In this document: positions 35,016 to 44,700 of the stretch, one piece after another
How positions within the stretch are numbered: the stretch's first letter is position 1
Layout: every line of letters begins with the position of its first letter
NCBI RefSeq assembly: GCF_026151205.1
Contig: NC_087072.1
Span: forward strand, 5,688,084-5,752,083
DNA length: 64,000 bases
Direction of reading: 5' to 3'
From: Bolinopsis microptera
Lineage: Eukaryota > Ctenophora > Tentaculata > Lobata > Bolinopsidae
Position numbers and translations under genes: made by a program
The notes under the pieces: model-generated
What the model was told of the DNA's origin: nothing
What the model saw: the letters and a program-made list of their open reading frames with translations, nothing else
Database searches by the model: none

Positions 35016-37061
35016 CTATGACTTAAGCGAGCTTGATGAAAACTGCACCTCTCTTCGTGAGACATCCTGAACAATCTTTAACCTCTGCACTTGTACAGAG
35101 TTATCCAACTCAACTGATACGGGTTCACCGTTTGACTCGTCCAGTCGTACATTGTAAAGATTTTTGTTCTTCCCTGTAGGTTTCCCGGCTCTACCTATCA
35201 CCAAGGCATTATTCCAATCATCACTCTCCGAGGATCTGAACCTGATAATGTCATTCTTCTTTACACCCACGCCTGTTCTGGTTTGACACACACTTTCCCA
35301 ATCCGACTGATTCACTGACAGATCTGACAGATTCACACTCCCTGAAACTGAACTTACAGTTCCATGGTCATCTGGCTCAATTTCTGTCTCAATTTCTGGC
35401 TCACTTTCTGGCTCACTGTCTTGATCCACATTACCTGAAACTGAGCTCACAACTCCATGGTCCTCTAGCTCACTATCTGGCTCAATTTCTGGCTCATTGT
35501 CTTGCACACTCTCATTGTCAGCTCCACTGAATGTTTCTAACTCCTCCTCTTGATCACTTTCATCGTCACTTAGTGACCATGGCGATGTAATCTTCTCCTC
35601 TAAAACAGGACGGACCTTAATTTCTGTTGCATGATTAGTTCTTCCAGAATCTGTTTGGCTGATAGAACTTTCACATCGTCCTATGGGTATCATCATGTGT
35701 CCTGACTTAGTGATCACTAGATTCTCTTCTCCTCCGAAAGCATAAACTTTGTCAGTTTCAGTATCGATCTTCATCTTCATCTTTTTCATGGACTCTCTAG
35801 ACAGTAACAGAGGAATATCATTTTCCACAATAAACACTTTTAAAGTTACTTTCTGACCACATATTGTTACTGGGAGTGCTTTTTGTATCCTGGCTGTAAC
35901 TGCATCTCCATCCCCGAAACAAAAATTCTTCTCACAAGGAGTCACGTTGACCTCTTCATGTTCAGCTGATGTCAGAGATTCCTCGAAGGCTGTCAGCCAT
36001 TTCTTCCCACACACTGTGGAACTAGCACCTGTATCTAAAAGTGCTCTATTTGTCGATTCTCCCATCAGACACTTGTCTTCGTCTTTTAGTTTAAAGTCAG
36101 ACTCAAAGAATGTAAGCTTCTTCTCTCCAAATGTGTTGTACTTACAGTCTCTCATCAAATGGTCTGTTTCCTTACAAATATGACAACGTAAGGGTCCTGA
36201 TTGTTGGGCTTGTGCTCCTTGTCTGGATCTAAATGGAGCTTGTTGATACACGTTTCCTGAACTCTGTCCTTGAAACGCAGGTCTTTGTCCGAAGGGTCTT
36301 TGTCCGAAAGGTCTCTTAGATGAATAAAAATCCCTGTGTTGGTGGTGTCTTTGTTGATAAAAAACTTTCTGAGGGTCTTCCTCCTGGTTGTTCTGGTCAT
36401 CACCAAAATGTTCTGAATTGTTGATGTCGTACTGTTGAAAATAAGTATTTACAGGCTCTTCTTTAATCTTTGGTTTTCCGATGGAATATGTTTCACAGCT
36501 TGCGCCGCTTGCGCTTGATGAAGAAGAAGATGTATTAGTATAATCTTCTCCGTATGCTCTCTTAAGCTGGGATTCCATATTCTCGTAGCTTAACTTAGAG
36601 ACCGTTGCCCTGATTAACGTCTTTTGATGGTCCGAGAGATTAGCATGATGTAATAAGAAGTACGCTAGTACTCCATCTTCAAATACCACAGTAGCACCAC
36701 GCTTCTGCACAAGGCTCTTGTAACGATGGCTAAATTCTCTTACATACTCTTCCATGGGCACTTCCTTGGGTCTTCTGTAGTTCATGAAGCTGTCAATGGA
36801 CGTAAAGACTGACTGAGTCTGGTCTTTTTCATATAACTTGTCCAGCTCAGCAATGAGAACATCTATTCCTCCTGCTTTGGACAATTCTTCTACGTCCAGC
36901 TGTATAGCAACAGCTTCTGGTTTTCCAGACATATTCATGATTAATGCAGCTGCTCCTGCCTCAGGCTTGACGGTAGTCACCTTCTTCCACCACTGAACTC
37001 TCCGTTTCCAATCTGTATAGTTGGACTTCTCATCAAGAACAGGTACTCTATCACCTCCCAT
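35016..37061 (-). CDS. Gag-protease polyprotein, 681 aa
   Basis: Starts MGGDRVPVLDEKSNYTDWKR, a copia-type Gag opening. Residues about 70-160 form the Gag core (SFMNYRRPKEVPMEEYVREF). Serine- and arginine/glutamine-rich linkers follow. A CCHC knuckle, CHICKETDHLMRDC (C-x2-C-x4-H-x4-C), is at about 293, and an aspartic protease active site, LLDTGASSTVCG, at about 340. A long acidic region with an internal duplication (DHGVVSSVSG, DHGTVSSVSG) spans about 490-590. The last 70 residues (KKNDIIRFRSSESDDWN, GRAGKPTGKNKNLYNVR) resemble a linker domain that in animal copia-type Pol proteins lies between integrase and RT. If so, integrase was lost by deletion and the two ends fused in frame. Intact, no stops. 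Confidence 0.85.
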   Translation of the reverse strand: MGGDRVPVLDEKSNYTDWKRRVQWWKKVTTVKPEAGAAALIMNMSGKPEAVAIQLDVEELSKAGGIDVLIAELDKLYEKDQTQSVFTSIDSFMNYRRPKEVPMEEYVREFSHRYKSLVQKRGATVVFEDGVLAYFLLHHANLSDHQKTLIRATVSKLSYENMESQLKRAYGEDYTNTSSSSSSASGASCETYSIGKPKIKEEPVNTYFQQYDINNSEHFGDDQNNQEEDPQKVFYQQRHHQHRDFYSSKRPFGQRPFGQRPAFQGQSSGNVYQQAPFRSRQGAQAQQSGPLRCHICKETDHLMRDCKYNTFGEKKLTFFESDFKLKDEDKCLMGESTNRALLDTGASSTVCGKKWLTAFEESLTSAEHEEVNVTPCEKNFCFGDGDAVTARIQKALPVTICGQKVTLKVFIVENDIPLLLSRESMKKMKMKIDTETDKVYAFGGEENLVITKSGHMMIPIGRCESSISQTDSGRTNHATEIKVRPVLEEKITSPWSLSDDESDQEEELETFSGADNESVQDNEPEIEPDSELEDHGVVSSVSGNVDQDSEPESEPEIETEIEPDDHGTVSSVSGSVNLSDLSVNQSDWESVCQTRTGVGVKKNDIIRFRSSESDDWNNALVIGRAGKPTGKNKNLYNVRLDESNGEPVSVELDNSVQVQRLKIVQDVSRREVQFSSSSLKS

Positions 37062-37158
37062 GATGAAAAATGAAATCTAGTGTTAGGTGTTAAGTTGTTA
37101 GTTAAAATATACAAAAAATAAATACGGTCCGGTGTCACGTAGTTCTTCCTGCTACCAC
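37062..37158 (-). promoter_or_regulatory. Leader between 5' LTR and Gag, with putative primer-binding site
   Basis: On the coding strand the base run after the 5' LTR is GTGGTAGCAGGAAGAACTAC. TGGTAGCAGG one base after the LTR end is in the position and style of a tRNA 3'-end primer-binding site (TGG start). The tRNA is not identified. Confidence 0.55.
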
Positions 37159-37992
37159 TGTTGGAACCCTGTTCTTGGGTTAATTAAATAACAAATAATA
37201 CTCAATTATTATAAATACAAATTAGATGAATAAAGAGGTTATACAAATCTTGTGTCAAAAGTAACCTTGTTACTCTACAATGTACTCTCTTAAATAGTGA
37301 ATGATTGATATGGTGTGACTCAGTAACTCACACTACTCTGCTCTGACTAATAGTTAAAACACATTTCAATACTAAACTAAACAATGTCTTTTTTACTATT
37401 AGATTAAACTACTATTAAATTAAAACTACTACTCCTGATGATGATGTTCTTCTTACTATATGAGGGACTTCTGAATGATGAGGACTTCAAGTAAAACTGG
37501 AACTGATAACTATAAAACAAAACCCTGGGGGAAAACTACCGTGAGTAAAGTGAAAGGTAATCCACGTGAAACTATAAATGAAAGTGAAAGAGGAAGCGGG
37601 AACTCCTAGACTAAACTACTAAACTATAACTATAAACTACTTACCACTCTTTCCACGTCACAGAACACAGATAGTATCTGTCGACTGGAATCTGTGGGAT
37701 CACTAAAACAACGTCACTCCTCTCCCTTCTGCTACGCTAGAGTCTGGAGTCGACAACGTCACTCCTCTCCCTTCTGCTACGCTAGAGTCTGGAGTCAACT
37801 AAACACTGGACACTCCTCTCTCTTCTGTTACTTCAACTAGAGTCTGGAGTCGAGCCTTGTCTGCCTTCTGGAGTCCCTTTACCCCAACACTGTATATACA
37901 ATCACTGGAACTAAACCTTTGCTAAAGTGAGATACAGGGTTAGTAATAAGTAAGTACAAAAACAAGCTACAAATAGAATTAAGATTCTAACA
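37159..37992 (-). repeat. 5' LTR (right)
   Basis: Same length as the left LTR with no difference found by eye, including the three tandem units. It would contain the promoter of the Gag transcript. Confidence 0.92.
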
Positions 37993-37997
37993 GTATC

Positions 37998-38720
37998 TAC
38001 TATAAACTAGCTAAATGTACTAAGAAAATTTAATGGAATCATTACAGTCGTTTGATAAGTTCACGTGTCAAAGTAGTGTTCATGGTGATCAAATTTTTGG
38101 ATCTTCACATCTTAATACTATAATGAAATACAATAGGATACATGTTTCGAGAAAGAAAGGTTGGTCCGATTATTAACAAAAGTAAACAAAAGTCCATCAG
38201 GGACTCCACGGAGTCGAAAAAGGTACACGGCTGCTGTCTGGTGCTGCTAGGCATTTATTGATCAAGATGTTTTATTGTATTGGTTTTTGATGATTCTATT
38301 GTTCGTGACTAATCAAGTTCTAAGTGGGGGTATAAAGTGCTGCTTAAGATACTTCGTCATCTCATGTCCAGTATAATGAATAAGATAGTAAACAATATAG
38401 TTTCAGTAGTTGACCCATACAGTTAAGTCCGTCATAACTCACAATTGTTTAGTCATCTGTCAATTGTCAAAGTCGTTGTGTGTTTAGTCGCTAAGTTAGC
38501 AGTAAGATAAGTTGTTACGTGCGCGCGCGTTTAATCCCGTCGACGTGAGATGTGACAATGAAAACGCTACAGAATTATTGTTTTCGCGCGTTACGTAGAA
38601 TTTACTAGTGTGTAATACTCAGAGGATGTTTTCACTGAGTTGTAACGTTGCCCCCATCCTGAATCTGCCTTCATAATATATAGGTTGCGCATGCGCGTTC
38701 CCTATAACATTTCGATTATA
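37998..38720. other. Non-coding spacer
   Basis: No gene seen. It continues the host sequence interrupted by the LTR element. Confidence 0.5.
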
Positions 38721-39654
38721 CAGGGTGGCCCATAAGTGACTACCCACACGCAACCTCTTAATAACTCACGTAATTCGTCTCCAAATTGCACCAAAATTTC
38801 AGAGATTATAGATATGGGTCAAACTTAGATTTCCTGAAAGTTTCGTAAGCCACGCCCAATTACAGTGGGCGTGGCGTGACACTCCCTTTTTTCACTATTG
38901 TCTTCATAAAATGAGAACGCTTTAAGCTAAGAACTCCAAATTTTTTGCACACATTTGGCTTGATAATTGACAACCTTTCCCAAAGTTTCAAGTTCATTGG
39001 TTAAAATATGGCTAAGTTATGACCATTTCAAAACTCATCGGATACGTGATCCGAGCACTTAGTCAGTGATCTCGTCACTTGGTTAATGGCCTGTTTGGCT
39101 CACATGCACCGCTTGATTGGTTCCAGCCTGCTTATGGGCCGGCCTATACAGCTGACAGCACCTAAAACGCTATCACACGAATTTATGGTGGTGTCACCAT
39201 TTCAGGGCTTGTTAGCCCTGCTAGTCACAGGTTCCTTACAATCAATAAAAATGGTTCACTATCCTCCCTTTACTGCAGAACAACGATTGTTCGTCTACCT
39301 GAAGAAAGAAAATGGGGAGTTCTACCCTCAGATTAAACGATTTTAAAATGGTCATAACTCAGCCATATTTTAACCAATGAACTTGACACTTTTGGAAAAA
39401 TTTTCAATTATCAAGCCAAATGTGTGCAAAAAATTTGGAGTTCTTAGCTTAAAGCGTTCTCATTTTATGAAGACAATAGTGAAAAAAAGGGAGTGTCACG
39501 CCACGCCCACTGTAAATGGGCGTGGCTTACGAAACTTTCAGGAAATCTAAGTTTGACCCATATCTATAATCTCTGAAATTTTGGTGCAATTTGGAGACGA
39601 ATTACGTGAGTTATTAAGAGGTTGCGTGTGGGTAGTCACTTATGGGCCACCCTG
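38721..39654. mobile_element. mariner-type MITE, 934 bp, TA target sites
   Basis: Ends CAGGGTGGCCCATAAGTGAC and its exact inverse, flanked by TA on both sides. The inverted repeats are about 300 bp long (left to about 39040, right from about 39345) with few mismatches. CAGGGTG-type ends and TA duplication are typical of Tc1/mariner elements. Between the arms a short plus frame (39086-39346) ends in FTAEQRLFVYLKKENGEF, which resembles the first helix of a mariner-type transposase, so this looks like a deletion derivative. Confidence 0.85.
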
Positions 39655-39765
39655 TATCTTAGAATAGTTCACGCCCTAGTCCAATATCTTACCACAGCTT
39701 CACGCCCTAATTTAATTAATTCACAGATGATTAGAATTAGATCTTTAGATGATACCTGAATGTGT

Positions 39766-39910
39766 TCTCTTATCACTACTTTATCAGATCTCTTATCACT
39801 ACTTTCAGATCTCTTATCACTACTTTCAATCAGATCTCTTATCACTACTTTCAATTCAGATCTCTTATCACTACTTTCAATTCAGATCTCTTATCACTAC
39901 TTTCAATTCG
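39766..39910 (+). repeat. Six tandem copies of TCTCTTATCACTACTTT in a LINE 5' UTR
   Basis: Units begin at 39766, 39789, 39810, 39835, 39861 and 39887 (period 21-26 bp). The spacer grows from TATCAG to CAATTCAGA. The array ends 28 bp before ORF1 of the following LINE. Confidence 0.9.
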
Positions 39911-39937
39911 TTTTAAAAATCTTGCTCTGCCTGTTTA

Positions 39938-40861
39938 TTGAAATTTGAAGACATGTCTCATCATGGCAATTCTCAACAAAACTCGGATCGCCGACAGAGC
40001 AAGGCTTCCCGTAATTCCTACTGTCCCGTGACTTCTCAGTTTGGCAACGGTTATCAGCACGATCAGATGCCACGTCAACAACTACAACAGCCACAGCTAC
40101 CTCACTTTTCCAACGGTGAGTCAGAACTAAGATCAGTTCAAGAGTTATGGAAATTTATGCAACATCTAGAAACCGAACTTAGTATAGCTCGTAGTGATCA
40201 TGCTAAATTGTTGGACGACTTCGTGGAACTTCGACACGTTAACTCAAAGCTCAGCAAAGTTGTCGATCGTCAAGCGGATGCGATTTGCAAACTAGAAGTG
40301 GAACTAGATAATTTAGATCAATACTCACGTAGGGAAAACGTTTGTTTTACCAATTTGCTAGTTAATGAGAGCAATAGTTGTGAGGACCAAGTGGTCTTGT
40401 TGTGTGAACAGTTAGGTGTGGACATTGTTAAGGATGACCTTGTAGCCGCTCATCCCTTGAAGGGCAAGAAGGGTAAAGCCCCTAGGTTTATTGCTCGCTT
40501 CAAAGATAGATCAACAGCACAGAAAGTGTTTAGAAATAGGAAAAGCACTAAAAACATTTCCCCAGATAAAAAGAAATTGCTGTTTGAGAACCCCGAAAAG
40601 GGTGTCGGGGTACAGCCCAATATAACATATAAACGAGCGGCATTATTAGGGCAGGTCAACGATGCTGTCAGATTTGGTGGACTAAACTCTTGTTGGGTTG
40701 ACTACAAGAATGGGAATGTTTTATTGAGAATGAATGCTAACGGTAATCCTAAGCTGATTAGGAATACTGCTGATTTGTTGATTTGTGTGCCTACTTTTGA
40801 ACCTAAAGAGTTTTTGTTTTGTGAGAGCCCCTTTTTGAACAATACTGAATTCACACCGTGA
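39938..40861 (+). CDS. LINE ORF1 protein, 307 aa
   Basis: RNA-binding ORF1 protein of the element whose ORF2 follows after 56 bp. A Gln/Ser-rich N-terminus is followed by a likely coiled coil at about residues 65-125 (ELRSVQELWKFMQHLETELS, DDFVELRHVNSKL, ICKLEVELDNLDQ). An RRM/CTD-type region follows at about 125-230: DQYSRRENVCFTNL, VAAHPLKGKKGKAPRFIARF, AQKVFRNRKS. This is the coiled coil-RRM-CTD plan of L1-like ORF1 proteins. Intact. Confidence 0.8.
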   Translation: MKFEDMSHHGNSQQNSDRRQSKASRNSYCPVTSQFGNGYQHDQMPRQQLQQPQLPHFSNGESELRSVQELWKFMQHLETELSIARSDHAKLLDDFVELRHVNSKLSKVVDRQADAICKLEVELDNLDQYSRRENVCFTNLLVNESNSCEDQVVLLCEQLGVDIVKDDLVAAHPLKGKKGKAPRFIARFKDRSTAQKVFRNRKSTKNISPDKKKLLFENPEKGVGVQPNITYKRAALLGQVNDAVRFGGLNSCWVDYKNGNVLLRMNANGNPKLIRNTADLLICVPTFEPKEFLFCESPFLNNTEFTP

Positions 40862-40917
40862 GATGAATATTTCTAATACAACTATTTTTCAGATTTTAAT
40901 ATTTCTAACAGAGAGTT

Positions 40918-43900
40918 ATGGATGACGGAGTTTCAAACATGACCCTTCCCAACATCCTCATTCCCTCTGACCGTAAGCAATGCGTCTTCTGTCATAAAAT
41001 TTTGTACTTTCACCAATTCATTCTACGTTGCAACAACTGTAAGGACATATATCATGGATCTTGTTTAAAGCTAGACAATAGTACCATATTTATACTTCAG
41101 CAATTTGTATGGTATTGTAAAATATGCTATGACGATTATATTGAGTATTATAAGTGTGTGACATGTTTAACAAATATTGATATATTTAATGAAAAGATTG
41201 CACAGTGTAAACAATGTTTCAAAATGTTGCACAAGAACTGTGTTAAGTCTAATATTTGTTCGTCATGTATGCCCTTACCCTTACTTGACTTAAACACTGC
41301 TACTACCAGTACTGTTGAATATATTGAAACTGATTTTTATTCCGAACAACCGTTCTTTGCTCCTTTTGAATATTATTACAATGAAATGATAGATTTTATC
41401 CCGGATGTTGAAACTCTTAGCGAGAATTTACAAGATTGCAGCCAGATACTGCGTCAGTGCGTCTATTATAAGTTAGATGATTTTGAAGAAAAAATGAACG
41501 ACAATGGATTATCGTTATTAAGTTTGAATATTGATGGATTCAGATCAAATTTTGACTGCTTTTTAGTGCACCATGGACGTTTCAAAGCGGATGGATATTT
41601 CCTTTGTGAAACTAATGTAACAGATCATGAGTCACAACCATTTTACATACCGGGTTATAATAAATTTGTACTTAATCGATTATTGAAGGAGGATGGAAAG
41701 CTTAAACACAAAGGTTCTGGTTTGGTAACGTTTTTGCGTGACAAATTTAATAATATTAATCAAAAATTTGAGCTTTGTTATTCTACCGTTGATTTTGAAT
41801 CACTTTGTGTTGAAATAACAGTTAAATCTGAAAAGTTACTAGTTGTTAATTGTTATAGATCACCAAGTGGAAACTTTGATTCATTTATCGATATGTTTGG
41901 CAGTATCTTAAGTAAATTGAACACATTTAAGGGACACAAAAGCTATATTCTTGGTGACTTTAATGTAAATCTATATAACTCCAATTCTAGTGTTGTTAGG
42001 AGATATTTAGACTGCATGTTTAGCAATAACTTTTTACCAATTATCTCACGTGCTACTCATTTTGGAGGCTTAAATGGAACATGTATTGATCATATACTTA
42101 CTAACAATATATCTAACATAATTTGTAACGGCCTTATACGATGTAATATAAGTCGTCACCTTCCTACATTCGTAGTTTTGGACTATAATTTTGATCCTAA
42201 CGAAAAGTGTAGAAATAGAAATAAAGTAAATATTAATGACTTTTTATTACAAGGGTTTTTGAATGATTTTAAATTATTAAAATTTGATCTTGAAAGTGAT
42301 TCTGCCGAAAATATGTATTCCTTTTTTGACAGAAATTTTAGAACTCTGTATGATAAGTGGTTTATTAAAAGTCAGAAGTCTAGTGGTAATAATTCTCTTC
42401 TTCGCTCTGATTGGATTTCAATAGGAGTGGCCAAGAGTAGTGACACTAAAAACAAACTCTATGATATTTGGGTTATGAATAAAACTAGAGTTAATTGGAA
42501 CAAATATGTTGATTACAAACGAGTGTTTGATGCTATTAGAAGTAAAGAAAAATTTGAGTATTTTGATAAATGTTTTAAAGCAAATCAACATGATTTGAAA
42601 AAGACTTGGAAACTGATAAACGGTTTACTAGGTAGGAAGAGATCAAACAGATCACTAGTTTTTCCTAATCAAGATGCAGCGCATAATTTTAATTATTATT
42701 TTGTTAATATTGCTAATGATCTTTTACTAAAAACGTATGGTGAAAATGCTAACGCGGATTTAACAGATTTTAATAAATATATGCCTGAGAGGAACATAAG
42801 CGAGCTATCGGATATTAATTTTTCAAGTGAAGAAATAAATAATATTATAAGTAAGCTTAATAATAGCAAGGGTACGTATTATTCTCCTAGGGTCCTCAAA
42901 CTTTTAGCTACCACTTTAAGTCCTTTACTGGCTGATATTTTTAATAAATGTGCAAATGAAGGTTATTTTCCGAAAGAATTAAAAGCAGCAAAAATAATTC
43001 CTTTGTATAAGAATAAAGGATCTATTTCTGATATAAGCAATTATCGTCCTATTTCAATGTTACCTGTTTTTGCTAAGATTTTCGAGAAGTTAATACATAA
43101 AAACGTATCTGATTTCTTTAATAAGCACAATCTTTTCTGTGATAATCAGTTTGGTTTCCGCAGTAAGCACTCAACCTTTCATGCACTTGTTTCAGCAGTA
43201 GAAAATCTTCATGATGCTATCGATAATAAGAATTTTACATTAGGTATATTTATAGATTTTTCCAAAGCTTTCGATACAGTGCGGCATAATATCTTGTTAG
43301 AAAAGCTGGAGAACTATGGTATTCGAGGAAATGTCATTAAATTATTAAACAGTTATTTATCAGATCGGTTTCAGTATGTTAGCTATGGGGGATTCGAAAG
43401 TTGTCTCTTGAAAATAACCTGTGGTATTCCACAGGGGTCAGTGTTAGGCCCCCTGCTCTTCATTATTTTTATCAATGATTTGGCAAATATTTGTGAGTTA
43501 GCTAAATTTATCCTCTTTGCAGATGATTTAAACCTTTTTCTTCAAAATAAAGACCGAAATTTACTCTACAAAAATGCTAATGAGGTATTATCAAAGATTC
43601 ACGACTATTGCTGCTTAAATAGGTTAATCATTAATTTTGAAAAATGCTGTTTTATGGAATTCGGAAGTAGTAAAGTTCCTAAGAATCAAAAGTTTGTTGG
43701 AATACTTAACAACCAGTTTAATCAAGTGAATAAGTGTAAATTTTTGGGAGTCATTATTAATTCTAATTTAACGTGGAATGATCATATTACCAATGTAATA
43801 ACGCAAGTTTCAAAATCTTGTGGATCACTCTACTCCATAAGTTCTATAGTACCAGCCAAAGTGTTAAGACAAGTATATATTTCACTTGTTCAACCATATT

Positions 43901-44415
43901 TAATGTATTGTATACCACTATGGGGTGCTGTTTTTCACCATCCTTTGCTGCAAAAACTGTTTGTGTTGCAGAAAAAATGTATTCGTATTGTGAGTAGAAA
44001 AACAACAAAGATTGATCACAAGTTTCAACATACGAAACCAATGTTCTTTCGTTTGAAATTATTAACCTTGTTTAACTTATTTACATACTTTACTGGATGT
44101 ATTGCAATGAGGCTACTTAAAGAACAAATTCCTGTTGATGTTTATCGCCGGTTTAGCAAGTCAAGTAGATCATGCAGACTGCTATATCCTAAATTCTCAA
44201 TGTCTAAGACCAAGAATAGTAATTTTATTTTTAATGCATCCAAAATTTTAAATTATCTCCTTGATCATGATGTACCGTATCATATTTTGTCAATTTCACT
44301 ATTTAAAAAGAGATTTAAGAACCATTTGCTTCATATACAAAACCTAGGGCTAAATGGGGATCATGGATGGCTACCATGTAATCACGATATCTTCTCGAAT
44401 GTATCAATTTCATAA
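40918..44415 (+). CDS. LINE ORF2: tandem PHD-like fingers, APE endonuclease, reverse transcriptase, 1165 aa
   Basis: Residues 20-125 hold two cysteine-rich fingers (CVFCHK, CNNCKDIYHGSC, WYCKICYD, then CVTCLTN, CKQCFKMLHKNC, CSSC) of PHD/RING style, unusual in ORF2. The endonuclease spans about 195-430: LSLNIDGFRSNF, YFLCETNVTD, VVNCYRSPSG, YILGDFNVNLY, GTCIDHILTN. The final motif reads CNISRHLPTF where SDHLP is usual, so the catalytic Asp position is Arg. RT motifs: NSKGTYYSPRVLK (about 650), IFIDFSKAFDTV (about 779), GIPQGSVLGPLLF (about 836), LFADDLNLF (about 866). No RNase H. Unbroken frame. CR1/Jockey-type overall. Confidence 0.9.
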   Translation: MDDGVSNMTLPNILIPSDRKQCVFCHKILYFHQFILRCNNCKDIYHGSCLKLDNSTIFILQQFVWYCKICYDDYIEYYKCVTCLTNIDIFNEKIAQCKQCFKMLHKNCVKSNICSSCMPLPLLDLNTATTSTVEYIETDFYSEQPFFAPFEYYYNEMIDFIPDVETLSENLQDCSQILRQCVYYKLDDFEEKMNDNGLSLLSLNIDGFRSNFDCFLVHHGRFKADGYFLCETNVTDHESQPFYIPGYNKFVLNRLLKEDGKLKHKGSGLVTFLRDKFNNINQKFELCYSTVDFESLCVEITVKSEKLLVVNCYRSPSGNFDSFIDMFGSILSKLNTFKGHKSYILGDFNVNLYNSNSSVVRRYLDCMFSNNFLPIISRATHFGGLNGTCIDHILTNNISNIICNGLIRCNISRHLPTFVVLDYNFDPNEKCRNRNKVNINDFLLQGFLNDFKLLKFDLESDSAENMYSFFDRNFRTLYDKWFIKSQKSSGNNSLLRSDWISIGVAKSSDTKNKLYDIWVMNKTRVNWNKYVDYKRVFDAIRSKEKFEYFDKCFKANQHDLKKTWKLINGLLGRKRSNRSLVFPNQDAAHNFNYYFVNIANDLLLKTYGENANADLTDFNKYMPERNISELSDINFSSEEINNIISKLNNSKGTYYSPRVLKLLATTLSPLLADIFNKCANEGYFPKELKAAKIIPLYKNKGSISDISNYRPISMLPVFAKIFEKLIHKNVSDFFNKHNLFCDNQFGFRSKHSTFHALVSAVENLHDAIDNKNFTLGIFIDFSKAFDTVRHNILLEKLENYGIRGNVIKLLNSYLSDRFQYVSYGGFESCLLKITCGIPQGSVLGPLLFIIFINDLANICELAKFILFADDLNLFLQNKDRNLLYKNANEVLSKIHDYCCLNRLIINFEKCCFMEFGSSKVPKNQKFVGILNNQFNQVNKCKFLGVIINSNLTWNDHITNVITQVSKSCGSLYSISSIVPAKVLRQVYISLVQPYLMYCIPLWGAVFHHPLLQKLFVLQKKCIRIVSRKTTKIDHKFQHTKPMFFRLKLLTLFNLFTYFTGCIAMRLLKEQIPVDVYRRFSKSSRSCRLLYPKFSMSKTKNSNFIFNASKILNYLLDHDVPYHILSISLFKKRFKNHLLHIQNLGLNGDHGWLPCNHDIFSNVSIS

Positions 44416-44700
44416 AATAAATTAATTTCAACTAGGGAAATATAAATTGAAGTTAATGTTTTGGGGACGTTTGTGTGTTTTTTGTGTGTATTTTATTGTG
44501 AGTATTTAAAACAAGATGGGGACTATAATCGTAACGGTTTAAGTGTATACGTCTTTATTAATGTTGCCTCCGATTTCACTACACTGACAACATTCACTTT
44601 TTATTTTTTGTGTTATTTTTTACTTGAGATCTCATATCATAAAATTTTACCATCGCGATACGGGTATTAATTTACCTCCCAGCGGTGAGACACCGCTTCC
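44416..44700 (+). other. LINE 3' UTR with hairpin
   Basis: Probable 3' UTR of the preceding LINE. A perfect 7 bp stem, AGCGGTG (44681-44687) with CACCGCT (44691-44697), loop AGA, lies about 270 bp after the stop. It may serve as an RT recognition structure; the element end is not defined. Confidence 0.5.

Larger units (their letters stand above)
32320..37992 (-). mobile_element. LTR retrotransposon, Gag-protease only, 5673 bp
   Basis: Two 834 bp LTRs (32320-33153 and 37159-37992), 5 bp target duplication GTATC on both sides (32315-32319, 37993-37997), and TG...CA termini on the coding (minus) strand. The interior holds one long frame for Gag plus aspartic protease and nothing resembling integrase or full reverse transcriptase. 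The LTRs appear identical along their length, so the insertion is recent. It would need enzymes supplied in trans. Confidence 0.9.

Noticed and set aside
39770-39905. The TCTCTTATCACTACTTT array as a CRISPR
   Set aside because: Spacers are tiny and nearly identical, and the genome is eukaryotic; it is a tandem 5' UTR repeat.
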